Shown here in pieces: positions 9,801 to 16,168 of a DNA stretch of 64,000 bases. The translations under genes were made by a program, and so were the position numbers. Origin of the DNA: Variovorax gracilis (GTDB lineage Bacteria > Pseudomonadota > Gammaproteobacteria > Burkholderiales > Burkholderiaceae_C); assembly GCF_030317115.1 (NCBI RefSeq), contig NZ_JASZYF010000003.1, forward strand, positions 1-64,000, in the 5' to 3' direction. Position 1 is the first letter of the stretch; the number at the start of each line of letters is the position of its first letter. The notes beneath the pieces are model-generated. The model searched no databases. It saw nothing but the letters and a program-made list of their open reading frames with translations, and was not told the DNA's origin.

Positions 9801-9910
9801 ACGGGACCTGGCAGCGGGTGGGCGAACTGCGCAGCCTGGTCGCGGAGCGGCTCGAGGACCTGACGCCGATGCTGGGCAGGCTGGCGACAGCGTCGAGGGA
9901 CTTTCACTGA
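6812..9910 (+). CDS. dnaE2: Error-prone DNA polymerase III alpha-type subunit DnaE2 (ImuC)
   Basis: The 1032-residue C-family polymerase is shorter than replicative DnaE (about 1160), as expected for DnaE2. An N-terminal PHP domain begins YVELRCISNFTFLRGASQP. The palm contains CQGRGSAANSVVCYCVG and the acidic active-site string PPDIDIDFEHERREEV. The helical fingers region includes LKVDCLALGMLTAI and VALVRPGPIVGGMVHPYLRRR. A C-terminal OB fold (VSYCGLVTLRQQP to VQVIAWR) follows. It performs the mutagenic lesion bypass of the imuA-imuB-dnaE2 module. Its stop codon overlaps the end of the convergent small membrane-protein gene at 9904. Confidence 0.95.
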   Translation: MAALPDYVELRCISNFTFLRGASQPDELVERASKLGYQGLALTDECSLAGIVRAHVAAKEHGLKLLVGSQFQVDCDHPFTLVVYACNLNGYGNLCEFITKLRRRSAKGTYELSFADLSASALEDCVVVACPKRMSSPAQLESIGLWLLAQFRGRCWLGVDLLRFIDDEMWLYRLRQLSEHTAIPLVAAGDVQFHVRSRKPLHDVLTATRVGRPLTECGLDLQPNAERHLRTRLRLAQTYPDDLLAETLNVAARCQFSLEELRYQYPDEVVPAGETPASYLRRITYEGAGRRWPEGMPAKVQLQIEYELDLIADLQYEHYFLTVADIVQFARSRHILCQGRGSAANSVVCYCVGVTEVDPARMSVLFERFISKERNEPPDIDIDFEHERREEVLQYLYQRYGRDRAAITGVVISYRPKSAIRDVGKALGFELEVVEQLAKDHKWFDGKTVMPERLVEIGLSLDDLKVRQLMLLTGQLLGFPRHLSQHTGGFVLTRGPLSRMIPIENASMRDRTVLEWDKDDLDALGFLKVDCLALGMLTAIRKSLAFIGLRKGYDFGMQDIPAEDPVTYEMISRADTVGVFQIESRAQMSMLPRLKPQCFYDLVVEVALVRPGPIVGGMVHPYLRRRQGLEPVTYPSEALKKALGRTLGVPVFQEQVMQIAMLAAGFTPGEADGLRRAMAAWKRKGGLERYYTKIVNGMTERGYEKAFAEQIFEQIKGFSEYGFPESHAASFALLVYASCWIKCHHPAEFLAAMLNSQPLGFYSPSQLVQDAKRHGVEVRPADVLHSDLDCTLENMPHRPAVRLGLRMLSGLRWESVQRIVEARGENLFDNAEDLARRAGLELHEMKLLASADALRSLSGHRRNAVWDASALRATPRLLRDAPVDEDILELAPAPEGEEIMFDYAATGLTLRRHPLALLRPALLKRGLMSAADLHDRPNGDEVSYCGLVTLRQQPDTAKGVIFVSLEDETGVVQVIAWRSLRETQRQELLNARLLAVHGTWQRVGELRSLVAERLEDLTPMLGRLATASRDFH

Positions 9911-10044
9911 GGGTCCGCGGGCTGGTCGCCTTTCCTGCTGCGCCTCTCCGACTTTTTCTGAGACCTGTCTATCATGAGTCTGACGCCCACGACGCTTGAG
10001 ATCACCAACAAGGTAAGCATCAGACTGAGAATGAGCATCGCCAT
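9904..10044 (-). CDS. 46-residue single-span membrane peptide, copy 1
   Basis: The ATG at 10044 gives MAMLILSLMLTLLVISSVVG followed by VRLMIDRSQKKSERRSRKGDQPADPQ: one hydrophobic helix (residues 2-22) and a basic, probably cytoplasmic tail. It would go unnoticed by length alone, but a paralog lies 2 kb away at 11948-12085 (MAML-LSLML, SSVVG, and R-x-x-IDR shared at the same positions). The DNA just before both ATGs is also alike (GCGTAGGCTTCGCTAC against GCGTACGCTGGCGCAC). Such conservation argues that both are real. Function unknown; small membrane peptides can be toxins, holin-like factors or regulators, but nothing here decides. No clear ribosome-binding site; it overlaps the end of convergent dnaE2 by 7 nt. 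Confidence 0.6.
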   Translation of the reverse strand: MAMLILSLMLTLLVISSVVGVRLMIDRSQKKSERRSRKGDQPADPQ

Positions 10045-10244
10045 GTAGCGAAGCCTACGCCGATTCCCCGACGGGGACCAGCCACGAAACGGAGGCGCGA
10101 CTTGAATCGCAAGACGATCTCGCCATCGTCGAGCACAGGCGATAGCGCCTTGTCCGCCGGCCCTATGTAGAGGGCTCGCGGGCAAGGCACTTCAGGATCT
10201 GGGACGGGAGGCATGGCGCGTCGATCCGCGAGGGCCCGCAGCAT
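10020..10244 (-). CDS. Possible 74-residue ORF between the 106-residue and membrane-peptide genes
   Basis: Its ATG shares one base with the stop of the upstream 106-codon gene (TGATG), and its 3' end overlaps the 46-residue membrane gene by 25 nt. The product, starting MLRALADRRAMPPVPDP, is not one I recognise and has no membrane span. The stop/start arrangement is the only support; it may simply be a leader region of the membrane-peptide gene. Confidence 0.3.
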   Translation of the reverse strand: MLRALADRRAMPPVPDPEVPCPRALYIGPADKALSPVLDDGEIVLRFKSRLRFVAGPRRGIGVGFATWRCSFSV

Positions 10245-10564
10245 CAAAGTGTGAGGCACGCGCTTCTGACGATCCATTGAATCTCTGCTTCGGTGAAATC
10301 CCAGCCCTTTGCGCGTATTGCCGCGTGCAGCCGCTGCTGAACACCCTGACGTCCCCACTCGGGATGTGCATCGTGATGTCGTTGGGCGTGCGGCCTCAAC
10401 TGCTCCACCATGTCGACGCAGATCTCGTAGCGCTCAGCACGTTCCTCTTCGCTCCCTTGCGAAACGTATTTGTCGCCCATCTTTCGGACAAGCAACTTGG
10501 GTTGAGCGCCTGGCACCGCACCTCCGATCTCACGCGGAAAGTCGAAAGGCGTATTGGAGGTCAC
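10244..10564 (-). CDS. Hypothetical protein, 106 residues
   Basis: The start is GTG at 10564; an internal ATG at codon 29 (MGDKYVSQGSEEERAERYE) is an alternative. The product is charged and soluble, with a predicted helical middle (EERAERYEICVDMVEQLRPHAQRHHDAHPEWG) and a C-terminus AIRAKGWDFTEAEIQWIVRSA that looks like a folded helical end. Composition and codon use look like real coding, unlike the shadows around it. I do not recognise the family. It is the first of a possible three-gene string (106 aa, 74 aa, 46-aa membrane peptide). Confidence 0.5.
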   Translation of the reverse strand: MTSNTPFDFPREIGGAVPGAQPKLLVRKMGDKYVSQGSEEERAERYEICVDMVEQLRPHAQRHHDAHPEWGRQGVQQRLHAAIRAKGWDFTEAEIQWIVRSACLTL

Positions 10565-11183
10565 GGTGACGATTTTGGAACACTATGGCTGTCTTGAGAA
10601 GAGGTCCGATCTCGGAGACCACAGCGCCGGCGCGCATGCCGATCCGTTCGGTGGCCAGCCAATGACGTCGATGCGGATCTTCGCCATCGTGTCGTGCACG
10701 GGGTGCGTGCCCTCATGCCCGACTCCTCGAAGAGTTAAGCCAGCCGAAATACTACCCACTCGAAATTCAAGAGAGGCTGAGAAGAAACAATAGCTCAAGT
10801 TCGGCGCAATGACGCACTACGCACGCCAAGGCCGACACGAGGAAGCGCATCCGGGCTCGCGAGCAGGAACGCAAAGACGCCAAAGCGCCGCCCGTAGACC
10901 TCGCCTGATCAACCGCACGAAGGGACAAGGCGCTTCGGGCTTCGCCCTCCGCGCCCACTTGGAGCCATCGAGCGAGTATCAACAAGCAAAGCAAGAAAGG
11001 AGGAAAGAGCTAAAGTTATCCGCAGCCGGCAGCCACGATGCCGGCTTCCATCCCCGGGTCAAAGTTCAGCCGGCGCCGACAGGTTGTACTTTTCCCTGGC
11101 TGTCGACCCGACCTTTCGCAAACTGAGCGGCTCGTCGAGCGACCCACCGGTCGGGGTCGATAGGAGAATGGTCAAGAGGCCGC
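10565..11183. other. Interval without a supported gene
   Basis: About 620 bp between two minus-strand ORFs. Short frames exist (minus 10583-10798; plus 10809-11126) but lack ribosome-binding sites and look like non-coding translation. A plus-strand fragment near 10845-10908 reads KRIRAREQERKDAK then stops and has no start, so it may be a decayed gene end. Nothing else is recognised. Confidence 0.4.
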
Positions 11184-11657
11184 CTAATCTCCGCCACCCT
11201 CGGGCGACACGATCACCGCACCGCCTCGCGTCCTGACGATCAGCGCCGGAGAGACGTCGTCCTCGATCTCAACTGTCAGTCGAGGCGAACCACGACGCCT
11301 GAATGGCAGGCTCTCCAGGATCTGGGCGCCTGTTCGCGTTGGCCTCGTCATCTGCTTGAGCCGTTCGTTCAGAACATCCGGATCTATCAGCAACGCGGAC
11401 GGCGCTCCGGCGCTAGTGGCCTTCTGAATCAGAAAAGCCCGCCCGTGCTTCGTGGACTCACGGATCAACCTTGCCAAACAGATACGCGCCGATCCAACAG
11501 TCAACAGCTCGACGTTCAAGAAGGCGGAGCCGAAGTCCGAATCCAACGGGATCAGTTTGAGGATCGATGTACCCCGTGAAAGACGGCCAACCACCGCTGT
11601 TCCACTGCCGGACGTCTGACGTTTCAACTTCGCTCTCGAGCGCTTTCTCATCTTCAT
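11184..11657 (-). CDS. Phd/YefM-like antitoxin-type protein, 157 residues (tentative)
   Basis: After a basic N-terminus (MKMRKRSRAKLKR), residues about 50-100 read VELLTVGSARICLARLIRESTKHGRAFLIQ and then SALLIDPDVLNERL. This matches the Phd/YefM antitoxin pattern of 'vs-a-R-x-x-L-x-x-L-I-x-x-v-x-x-G' followed by a strand and a 'll-s-x-x-x-L' helix. The C-terminal RTGAQILESLPFRR...RLTVEIEDD could be a partner-binding segment. AAGGGA lies about 6 nt before the ATG. It is 24 bp downstream of the 90-residue gene and probably in its operon. No familiar toxin (RelE, Doc, PIN) is adjacent, so an antitoxin role is only suggested; a stand-alone regulator is possible. Confidence 0.5.
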   Translation of the reverse strand: MKMRKRSRAKLKRQTSGSGTAVVGRLSRGTSILKLIPLDSDFGSAFLNVELLTVGSARICLARLIRESTKHGRAFLIQKATSAGAPSALLIDPDVLNERLKQMTRPTRTGAQILESLPFRRRGSPRLTVEIEDDVSPALIVRTRGGAVIVSPEGGGD

Positions 11658-11681
11658 GGAAGTCCCTTTCCATCCGCGCGT

Positions 11682-11954
11682 TTAATGCACAAGCTTTCTC
11701 GCTGCCGAACCGCCGATCGTTGCCTCGACCTCCCAACCCAGGCACACCAATTCAACGAGGTGTGGCACCGCATTCTCGCCGCTGCGGTAGTCGCCGCTGC
11801 TCACGGTGCAGAGCACCTCTCCGAGCGAGAAAGGCTTGAACTGATCGCCACGCATCGGTGGAACCACATCGCCCTGCTCGATGAACTGCAACTCCCAAGT
11901 CGAGATTTCAGGTAGGTCCAGCGCCGGTCGATCTTGGTGGCGGCCTTTCAACAT
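11682..11954 (-). CDS. Hypothetical protein, 90 residues
   Basis: The ATG at 11954 overlaps the stop of the 45-residue membrane-peptide gene (ATGTTGA), so the two are likely translationally coupled. The product is acidic and soluble, with LDLPEISTWELQFIEQGDVVPPMRG and a C-terminal hydrophobic strand region ENAVPHLVELVCLGWEVEATIGG. I do not recognise it. It is followed after 24 bp by the Phd/YefM-like gene. The position between a membrane peptide and an antitoxin-like protein makes it a candidate partner in the same module. Confidence 0.5.
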   Translation of the reverse strand: MLKGRHQDRPALDLPEISTWELQFIEQGDVVPPMRGDQFKPFSLGEVLCTVSSGDYRSGENAVPHLVELVCLGWEVEATIGGSAARKLVH

Positions 11955-12085
11955 TCGGAAGACGGCTCGCCCGCTCTGGCATGCTGCCGAGCCTTTGCAT
12001 CGGCCCTATCGATGAGCATCCTGATACCGACGACGCTTGAAAGCACCATCACGGTTAGCATGAGACTGAGTTTGAGCATCGCCAT
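11948..12085 (-). CDS. 45-residue single-span membrane peptide, copy 2
   Basis: Reads MAMLKLSLMLTVMVLSSVVG then IRMLIDRADAKARQHARAGEPSSEC. It is a clear paralog of the 46-residue peptide at 9904-10044: identical at most positions of the first 27 residues, with tails that diverge but stay polar and basic. The gene is shorter than usual annotation cut-offs. Its last bases overlap the start of the 90-residue gene in the ATGTTGA string. Function unknown. Confidence 0.6.
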   Translation of the reverse strand: MAMLKLSLMLTVMVLSSVVGIRMLIDRADAKARQHARAGEPSSEC

Positions 12086-12213
12086 GTGCGCCAGCGTACG
12101 CTCTTTGCCGAGTGCATGAAAGGACTCCCGTTGAGGCCACGTGGCCGTTCGTTCCGCAGTAGCAGCGCGCTAAACAGCAACGCTTTGCTCGCCCCTTGTG
12201 CTCAAAGCCTTTT

Positions 12214-12429
12214 CTAGTCGATCTGACCGCGGGCAATCGCGAGCAACTCTCGATGGTCCCCGTCAGAGTCTTCTCGACCTCGTCCCGAAGCGAGGCCAGT
12301 CTTGATCAGTCCGCGAACGCGCTGAATTGCCTGCTCGCTCTGGTCCTCTGAGCCGAGGCTGCCAGATTCAAAGCGATCATTGCTGACGCGCGCCTTGTCC
12401 GACAACTGGAAGCTTTTAGTACGACGCAT
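12214..12429 (-). CDS. Hypothetical protein, 71 residues, weakly ParD-like C-terminus
   Basis: A short hydrophilic protein beginning MRRTKSFQLSDKARVS. The end, VRGLIKTGLASGRGREDSDGDHRELLAIARG, faintly resembles the toxin-binding tail of ParD antitoxins (AI-x-x-GL-x-SG...). The N-terminus does not show a clear ribbon-helix-helix, and no ribosome-binding site is visible. It lies between the 155-residue gene and membrane peptide copy 2. No ParE-like gene is adjacent. Confidence 0.35.
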   Translation of the reverse strand: MRRTKSFQLSDKARVSNDRFESGSLGSEDQSEQAIQRVRGLIKTGLASGRGREDSDGDHRELLAIARGQID

Positions 12430-12600
12430 CTTTGAACAATCTGCGTTTCATGGCTGGCTGTCAACGCCTCCGACCATCGCGGTTGATCCCACTTCGATAG
12501 ACTGTGCCCTGTGTCCTTGGCTTCTGCATTGACTGGCGTCTGTTCAGCGAAGAGACCCGATGTTCGTCGAGGTCCGGCCCGCCGCTTGCAGCGGCACCCA

Positions 12601-13068
12601 TCACGGCTCGCCCGGACGATTGATCGGTTTAACGGGTGGCGCATGCGCCGCGCACAGCGTCCAGTAATAGCCATCGAACGGTCGCGTCTGCGCGTCTGCT
12701 CCGCACAGCATGCAGATCATCTGTGTCTTTGCCTCCGCCTCGTCAACGATGGCGTCGATGCGAGATGCAACTGCGTCCCCGATCCTGGTGGCGTTCTTGA
12801 TCAGGGCATGGCCCTCTTTCTCTTGAGGGTCGATCACGTCAATGACGACGCGCTTCGACTTGCCAAGCCGAAAGTAGAACCGGGCGGACCCGAACTTTTC
12901 CTTCACCTGTACCCAACGGAACTCTCGCTTGTTCTCGCCCAGCAGCTTGTCGATCTGCTCGCAGGTCTCTGCGAACGTCGGAAGCCAGCCGTCGTGAAAC
13001 TCCAGGCTCACGGTCTTGCCCATGAACATGTAGGGAAACCGGGCTTTCAGTTGTTCAACGGGATCCAT
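12601..13068 (-). CDS. Conserved-type hypothetical protein with KEKFG motif and C-terminal CxxC...C
   Basis: The 155-residue protein has a strong Shine-Dalgarno (AAGGAAG, 5 nt before the ATG). Visible features: an N-terminal helical region (SLEFHDGWLPTFAETCEQIDKLL), the motif FRWVQVKEKFGSARFYF, and a C-terminal MLCGADAQTRPFDGYYWTLCAAHA with Cys-x-x-Cys-like and Cys/His pairs that could bind a metal. Small proteins with a 'vQiKEKFG-lRfY' segment and a terminal zinc-finger-like region occur in many proteobacteria and phages without a known role. It is one of the minus-strand cluster genes. Confidence 0.65.
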   Translation of the reverse strand: MDPVEQLKARFPYMFMGKTVSLEFHDGWLPTFAETCEQIDKLLGENKREFRWVQVKEKFGSARFYFRLGKSKRVVIDVIDPQEKEGHALIKNATRIGDAVASRIDAIVDEAEAKTQMICMLCGADAQTRPFDGYYWTLCAAHAPPVKPINRPGEP

Positions 13069-13147
13069 GAACTTCCTTTTATGCGGACGTCGCGCCCCAG
13101 GGTTTCAGCTCTGATTCGTACATCTCAGAAGTTGGCCCCAAACCGTC

Positions 13148-13756
13148 CTACTTCCTTGCGTCGCGCCGCGCCTGCGCCAGCGCCAGGACATCGAGGCGAA
13201 TGGCTTTGGGAAGCAGCGTCGGCAAGGGAGACGCGCTACGCAACTGCTGTCCCCTCTCTGTCTCCGCGAGGGCGCGCATCCAATCGCTCTCCTTCAAGAT
13301 AACTCTCCACTCTTCCCAAAGCACAAGCGTGTGCGGATCGCCCCTCTGGATCCAACGCTCGAGCGTCGCCTGCGCCGTGGCGACAAGCGAAGGATCCTCG
13401 ATCAACATCTGCACCGCCGCCCTGTGCAGTGCGAGGCTCAAGTAGTCGTGGAACGTGTACCCAGTCACCATTTCCGGCCCCTTCCTCGCGTTGCGGGAGA
13501 GCGGTTCGATTGAAGCGCCGAACCTATCGCGGCGCTCATCGCCGATCCACCAACTAAGAGGTCCACAGTTCTTGGGCGCCGCTTCAAGTTGCCACGGCCC
13601 CGGGTAATGCCTCAGGATACGGAGGGCGAGTTGCCGCAGCCTGGGCGGCACCTGCCCTCCCCAAAGCTCCTCGTGCTTTTCGGGTGAAAGGGCGAGCTCC
13701 CTCATCAACTCGCCAGCCCATTCGGGGGCCCCGCGCCTTTCGTGTGCCATCGTCAT
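13148..13756 (-). CDS. Hypothetical protein, 202 residues, BPSL0761-like N-terminus
   Basis: I chose the ATG at 13756 (MTMAHERRGA), which has AAAGGA upstream, over the longer frame from 13786. Residues 1-60 (MTMAHERR..., PPRLRQLALRILRHYPGPWQLE) follow the pattern of the small BPSL0761-type proteins of Burkholderiales (MTMPHER...RxxA...LLRHYP). The C-terminal half (VATAQATLERWIQRGDPHTLVLWEEWRVIL, then ERGQQLRSASPLPTLLP) has a Trp-rich segment and a 'RLRxxSPL' motif seen in uncharacterised proteins. Its N-terminus is related to that of the upstream neighbour at 13946-14557, so the two look like paralogs with different C-terminal domains. Function unknown. Confidence 0.6.
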   Translation of the reverse strand: MTMAHERRGAPEWAGELMRELALSPEKHEELWGGQVPPRLRQLALRILRHYPGPWQLEAAPKNCGPLSWWIGDERRDRFGASIEPLSRNARKGPEMVTGYTFHDYLSLALHRAAVQMLIEDPSLVATAQATLERWIQRGDPHTLVLWEEWRVILKESDWMRALAETERGQQLRSASPLPTLLPKAIRLDVLALAQARRDARK

Positions 13757-13945
13757 GCTGATTTTCCTTTCAGACAGCGTGATCATTTAGCGTCTCAACA
13801 GGCAGGCGACCCGCGGATCGCTCTTGTCGCAAGGCTGATGCTCTCGTCGTCGAGCACCTGGGGAAATGAGCGCCTTGGGTTGTTCGAGTGGTGTCTAGTG
13901 ACGTCCTCGCCTTGAGGTATCAAATGCAGACGCACCCGGGTTGCA

Positions 13946-14557
13946 TCAATTCGCCGACTCGGAACGGGCTATCTGACGCAACTTTTCCATGACCAGACGC
14001 TGCCCATCGTCGGTGCCGAGCATCTCAAGCGGGATGGCCCATAGCGAGCGATTGACTCTGCGAAGCCACCGATAGGCCTTCTCTTCGCTTTGGAAGACTC
14101 GTCTTGCTTCGCGTGACACGGACAGTTCGGCCAAGATGAGCCGGACGAACATTTCAGGGTCCAAGAGCTCAGCCGGCTTGTGATAGCCGAGCGCGGGGTG
14201 CCGGGTAGTAAGCCATGCGTGCACAAACGCGTCGCCGTCGAATGGCGAGCCGTCGGATGCCATCTCTGCGACGACTTGCCCGACGGCCACTTTCAAGCGC
14301 GCAAACACACTGTCCTGTTGCTCGATGCCCCGAATCTCCCCGGCCATCCATGTGTGCATGGTCCCTTGCCCATCCGCCGTCCACCACTCGAGCTCCTGGG
14401 AACTTGGGTAGTCGCATAGTGTCGTTCGGGCTTCGTCTACGAGGCTCTCTGGCAGCGCAGCGCCCCATTCCTTGATGTGCTCGTTAGTCTTGGCGATGCT
14501 CCAAAGGATCTCCCCGGCTCGGATGAACGCATCCATTCGTTGTTGTGGCATGGCCAT
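13946..14557 (-). CDS. Protein with two tandem MbcA/ParS/Xre toxin-binding-like domains
   Basis: The 203-residue product starts MAMPQQRMDAFIRAGE, like its neighbour. The C-terminal part holds two copies of the DUF2384 (MbcA/ParS/Xre antitoxin C-terminal) pattern: VHAWLTTRHPALGYHKPAELLD (about residues 110-135) and AYRWLRRVNRSLWAIPLEMLGTDDGQRLV (about 162-190). In RES-Xre/MbcT-MbcA pairs this domain caps a RES-domain toxin. Here no RES gene is adjacent and there is no helix-turn-helix; the domain is doubled. GAGG lies about 9 nt before the ATG. It is 50 bp downstream of the AAA+ ATPase gene and probably co-transcribed. Confidence 0.7.
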   Translation of the reverse strand: MAMPQQRMDAFIRAGEILWSIAKTNEHIKEWGAALPESLVDEARTTLCDYPSSQELEWWTADGQGTMHTWMAGEIRGIEQQDSVFARLKVAVGQVVAEMASDGSPFDGDAFVHAWLTTRHPALGYHKPAELLDPEMFVRLILAELSVSREARRVFQSEEKAYRWLRRVNRSLWAIPLEMLGTDDGQRLVMEKLRQIARSESAN

Positions 14558-14606
14558 GTGTGGAGTCCTCGAAACAGGGGTTCAATATCCGCGGAACAGC
14601 AACTCG

Positions 14607-16025
14607 TCAATGCAACATCGGGGACATCTCGTCGTCGTCACCGACCACCTCCGCAGGTAGGTCAGAGACTATCAAGCGCAGTCTGCCGCCTTGGACGGCG
14701 CCCGCCACACCGTCCTGCACCGCTTGATAGACCTCGCGCGCGCTCAGATGGGCGAGCTTGTGCGAAAGCGCAGGTTCAGGAGGCTCAAAGTTAGGTACGC
14801 TCAACTTCCGGGCGGCAGCGGTGGCCACCACGTGGGCGGCTCGCAGTGCTTGCTCACCGCGAGGAGGCAGGATCGCAAACTCGCGGAATCGCGTGCGCAG
14901 CGATTCCGACATCTTTCTCGGGTCATTCGATGTGGCGATGTAGATGACGAGGCTCGCGTCGAAAGTGATGTCCAGGCCCGCGTCTCGCACCGCGCACGCG
15001 GTCACCGGCTCCAGCAAGGAATGCAGGGCTGCCTGCGGGTTGTAGCGCCCCTCCTGCGACGCCTTGTCGATCTCATCGATCAGGAAAATCGGGTTCGCCA
15101 CAGGACCATTGACGATCTGCTCGAAGACGATGCCATGTGATGCCGTGGCCCAGTGGCGCTCCGTCCCAAGCCACAAGGCGGGCGATTGAGCGTTCTCCAT
15201 GGATTGGATGCGGATCGGCGCGCCCAACGCCCGGGCGAGGTCCATGGCGTAGTGGGTCTTGCCGACACCTGGCGGGCCACTCAAGTGGATGGGAGGGATC
15301 ACCAGCGGACCTTGACTTTGCACGGACAGGGCGACTCGGCTCGCGACGAACTCGGTCACCTGTGCAAAGTGCGGATGCGCTTCGATCAGGAAGGCCAGAT
15401 CGCGAGCCCATCGGTCCGGATCACGTCCCGGGTTGGCGATCGTCCGGAGTGCCTTCCGTTTGATCAACGCGTCGAACAAGTCGGCATCGTGCTTTCGAAG
15501 TTCGCTGTCTCGGGCTGCGCGCGCTCTTGCGACGGCGGCCAGAAGCTCCGGCCCGCGAAGAACTCTGTGCATGGAGGACGGGTCGTAGTCCGCAGGGAGA
15601 CGGTCAAATTCCGCAATGAATGCGGCCTCTTCGAAGTCGCCCGCATCTTCCTTTTTCACCTCGGAAGCCTTTCGCTGCTCCGCATCGCGCTTGCGTTCTG
15701 CGGCGAGCAATGCGCGCTCCCGCTCGCGTGCCTGTGCTTCACTGTGGCGCACTTCCTCCTCGACCGCCGCAGCAATGCAAGTGGGAAGAAGAATCTCAAA
15801 GGGCTGGCGCCCGTCTTTGTGCGTACCGAACCAGCACGCCGCGAAGCCTGCGGTCGTGGTGCTGTCGCCATCCTTGACCTCCTTCAACTCAGAGACTCCT
15901 TGGCAGAGGGCCCAGCAAAGGTCTGCGCAGTCGTCCCATCGCCAGACGGTTCGAAAGAGATCAATCGCACTTTTCACGATTTGCCGAAGTCGCTGAACCG
16001 GGGATCGGCCATTCTCTGAGGCCAA
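14607..16025 (-). CDS. AAA+ ATPase, Lon/ClpX-like core without protease domain
   Basis: The product has 472 residues. Residues about 85-125 form a charged coiled-coil (EEEVRHSEAQARERERALL...). The AAA+ module follows: Walker A GPPGVGKTH, Walker B FLIDEIDKA, sensor-1 ATSND, and an arginine-finger region LRTRFREF. A short helical lid ends the protein; no Lon serine-lysine protease domain is present. Such ATPases remodel protein or nucleic-acid complexes. The open frame begins with TTG at 16025 and no ATG is near; GTG at codon 17 is an alternative. Its start lies inside the 64-codon gene at 15974-16168, suggesting translational coupling. Substrate unknown. Confidence 0.8.
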   Translation of the reverse strand: MASENGRSPVQRLRQIVKSAIDLFRTVWRWDDCADLCWALCQGVSELKEVKDGDSTTTAGFAACWFGTHKDGRQPFEILLPTCIAAAVEEEVRHSEAQARERERALLAAERKRDAEQRKASEVKKEDAGDFEEAAFIAEFDRLPADYDPSSMHRVLRGPELLAAVARARAARDSELRKHDADLFDALIKRKALRTIANPGRDPDRWARDLAFLIEAHPHFAQVTEFVASRVALSVQSQGPLVIPPIHLSGPPGVGKTHYAMDLARALGAPIRIQSMENAQSPALWLGTERHWATASHGIVFEQIVNGPVANPIFLIDEIDKASQEGRYNPQAALHSLLEPVTACAVRDAGLDITFDASLVIYIATSNDPRKMSESLRTRFREFAILPPRGEQALRAAHVVATAAARKLSVPNFEPPEPALSHKLAHLSAREVYQAVQDGVAGAVQGGRLRLIVSDLPAEVVGDDDEMSPMLH

Positions 16026-16168
16026 CTTGGTCGGAGTCTTCGCATTTGGCGATGAGCGTCGCCGGTCGCTTCATCGGTATCGGACCCAGGTTCAGAAAGC
16101 TGGGCCAACTCTTCCAGGCAGTTTGAAACAAGCATCGCTCTAGCCTTCCATTCACGTCTTGATGTCAT
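15974..16168 (-). CDS. Hypothetical protein, 64 residues, first gene of the minus-strand cluster
   Basis: The ATG at 16168 is preceded by AAGGAA at about 7 nt, the best start signal at the head of the cluster. The product (MTSRREWKARAMLVSNCLEEL...) is polar, with a helical N-terminal half and no recognised motif. It overlaps the AAA+ gene by 52 nt, which could couple translation to that gene's weak TTG start. It could also be only a leader ORF. Confidence 0.45.
   Translation of the reverse strand: MTSRREWKARAMLVSNCLEELAQLSEPGSDTDEATGDAHRQMRRLRPSWPQRMADPRFSDFGKS

Noticed and set aside
12511..13302. 263-codon plus-strand frame opposite the 155- and 202-residue genes
   Set aside because: The minus-strand genes have ribosome sites and plausible motifs; this frame has neither.
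13946..14557. Classic RES-Xre toxin-antitoxin pair
   Set aside because: The MbcA/ParS-like domains are present, but none of the neighbouring products shows RES-domain motifs.
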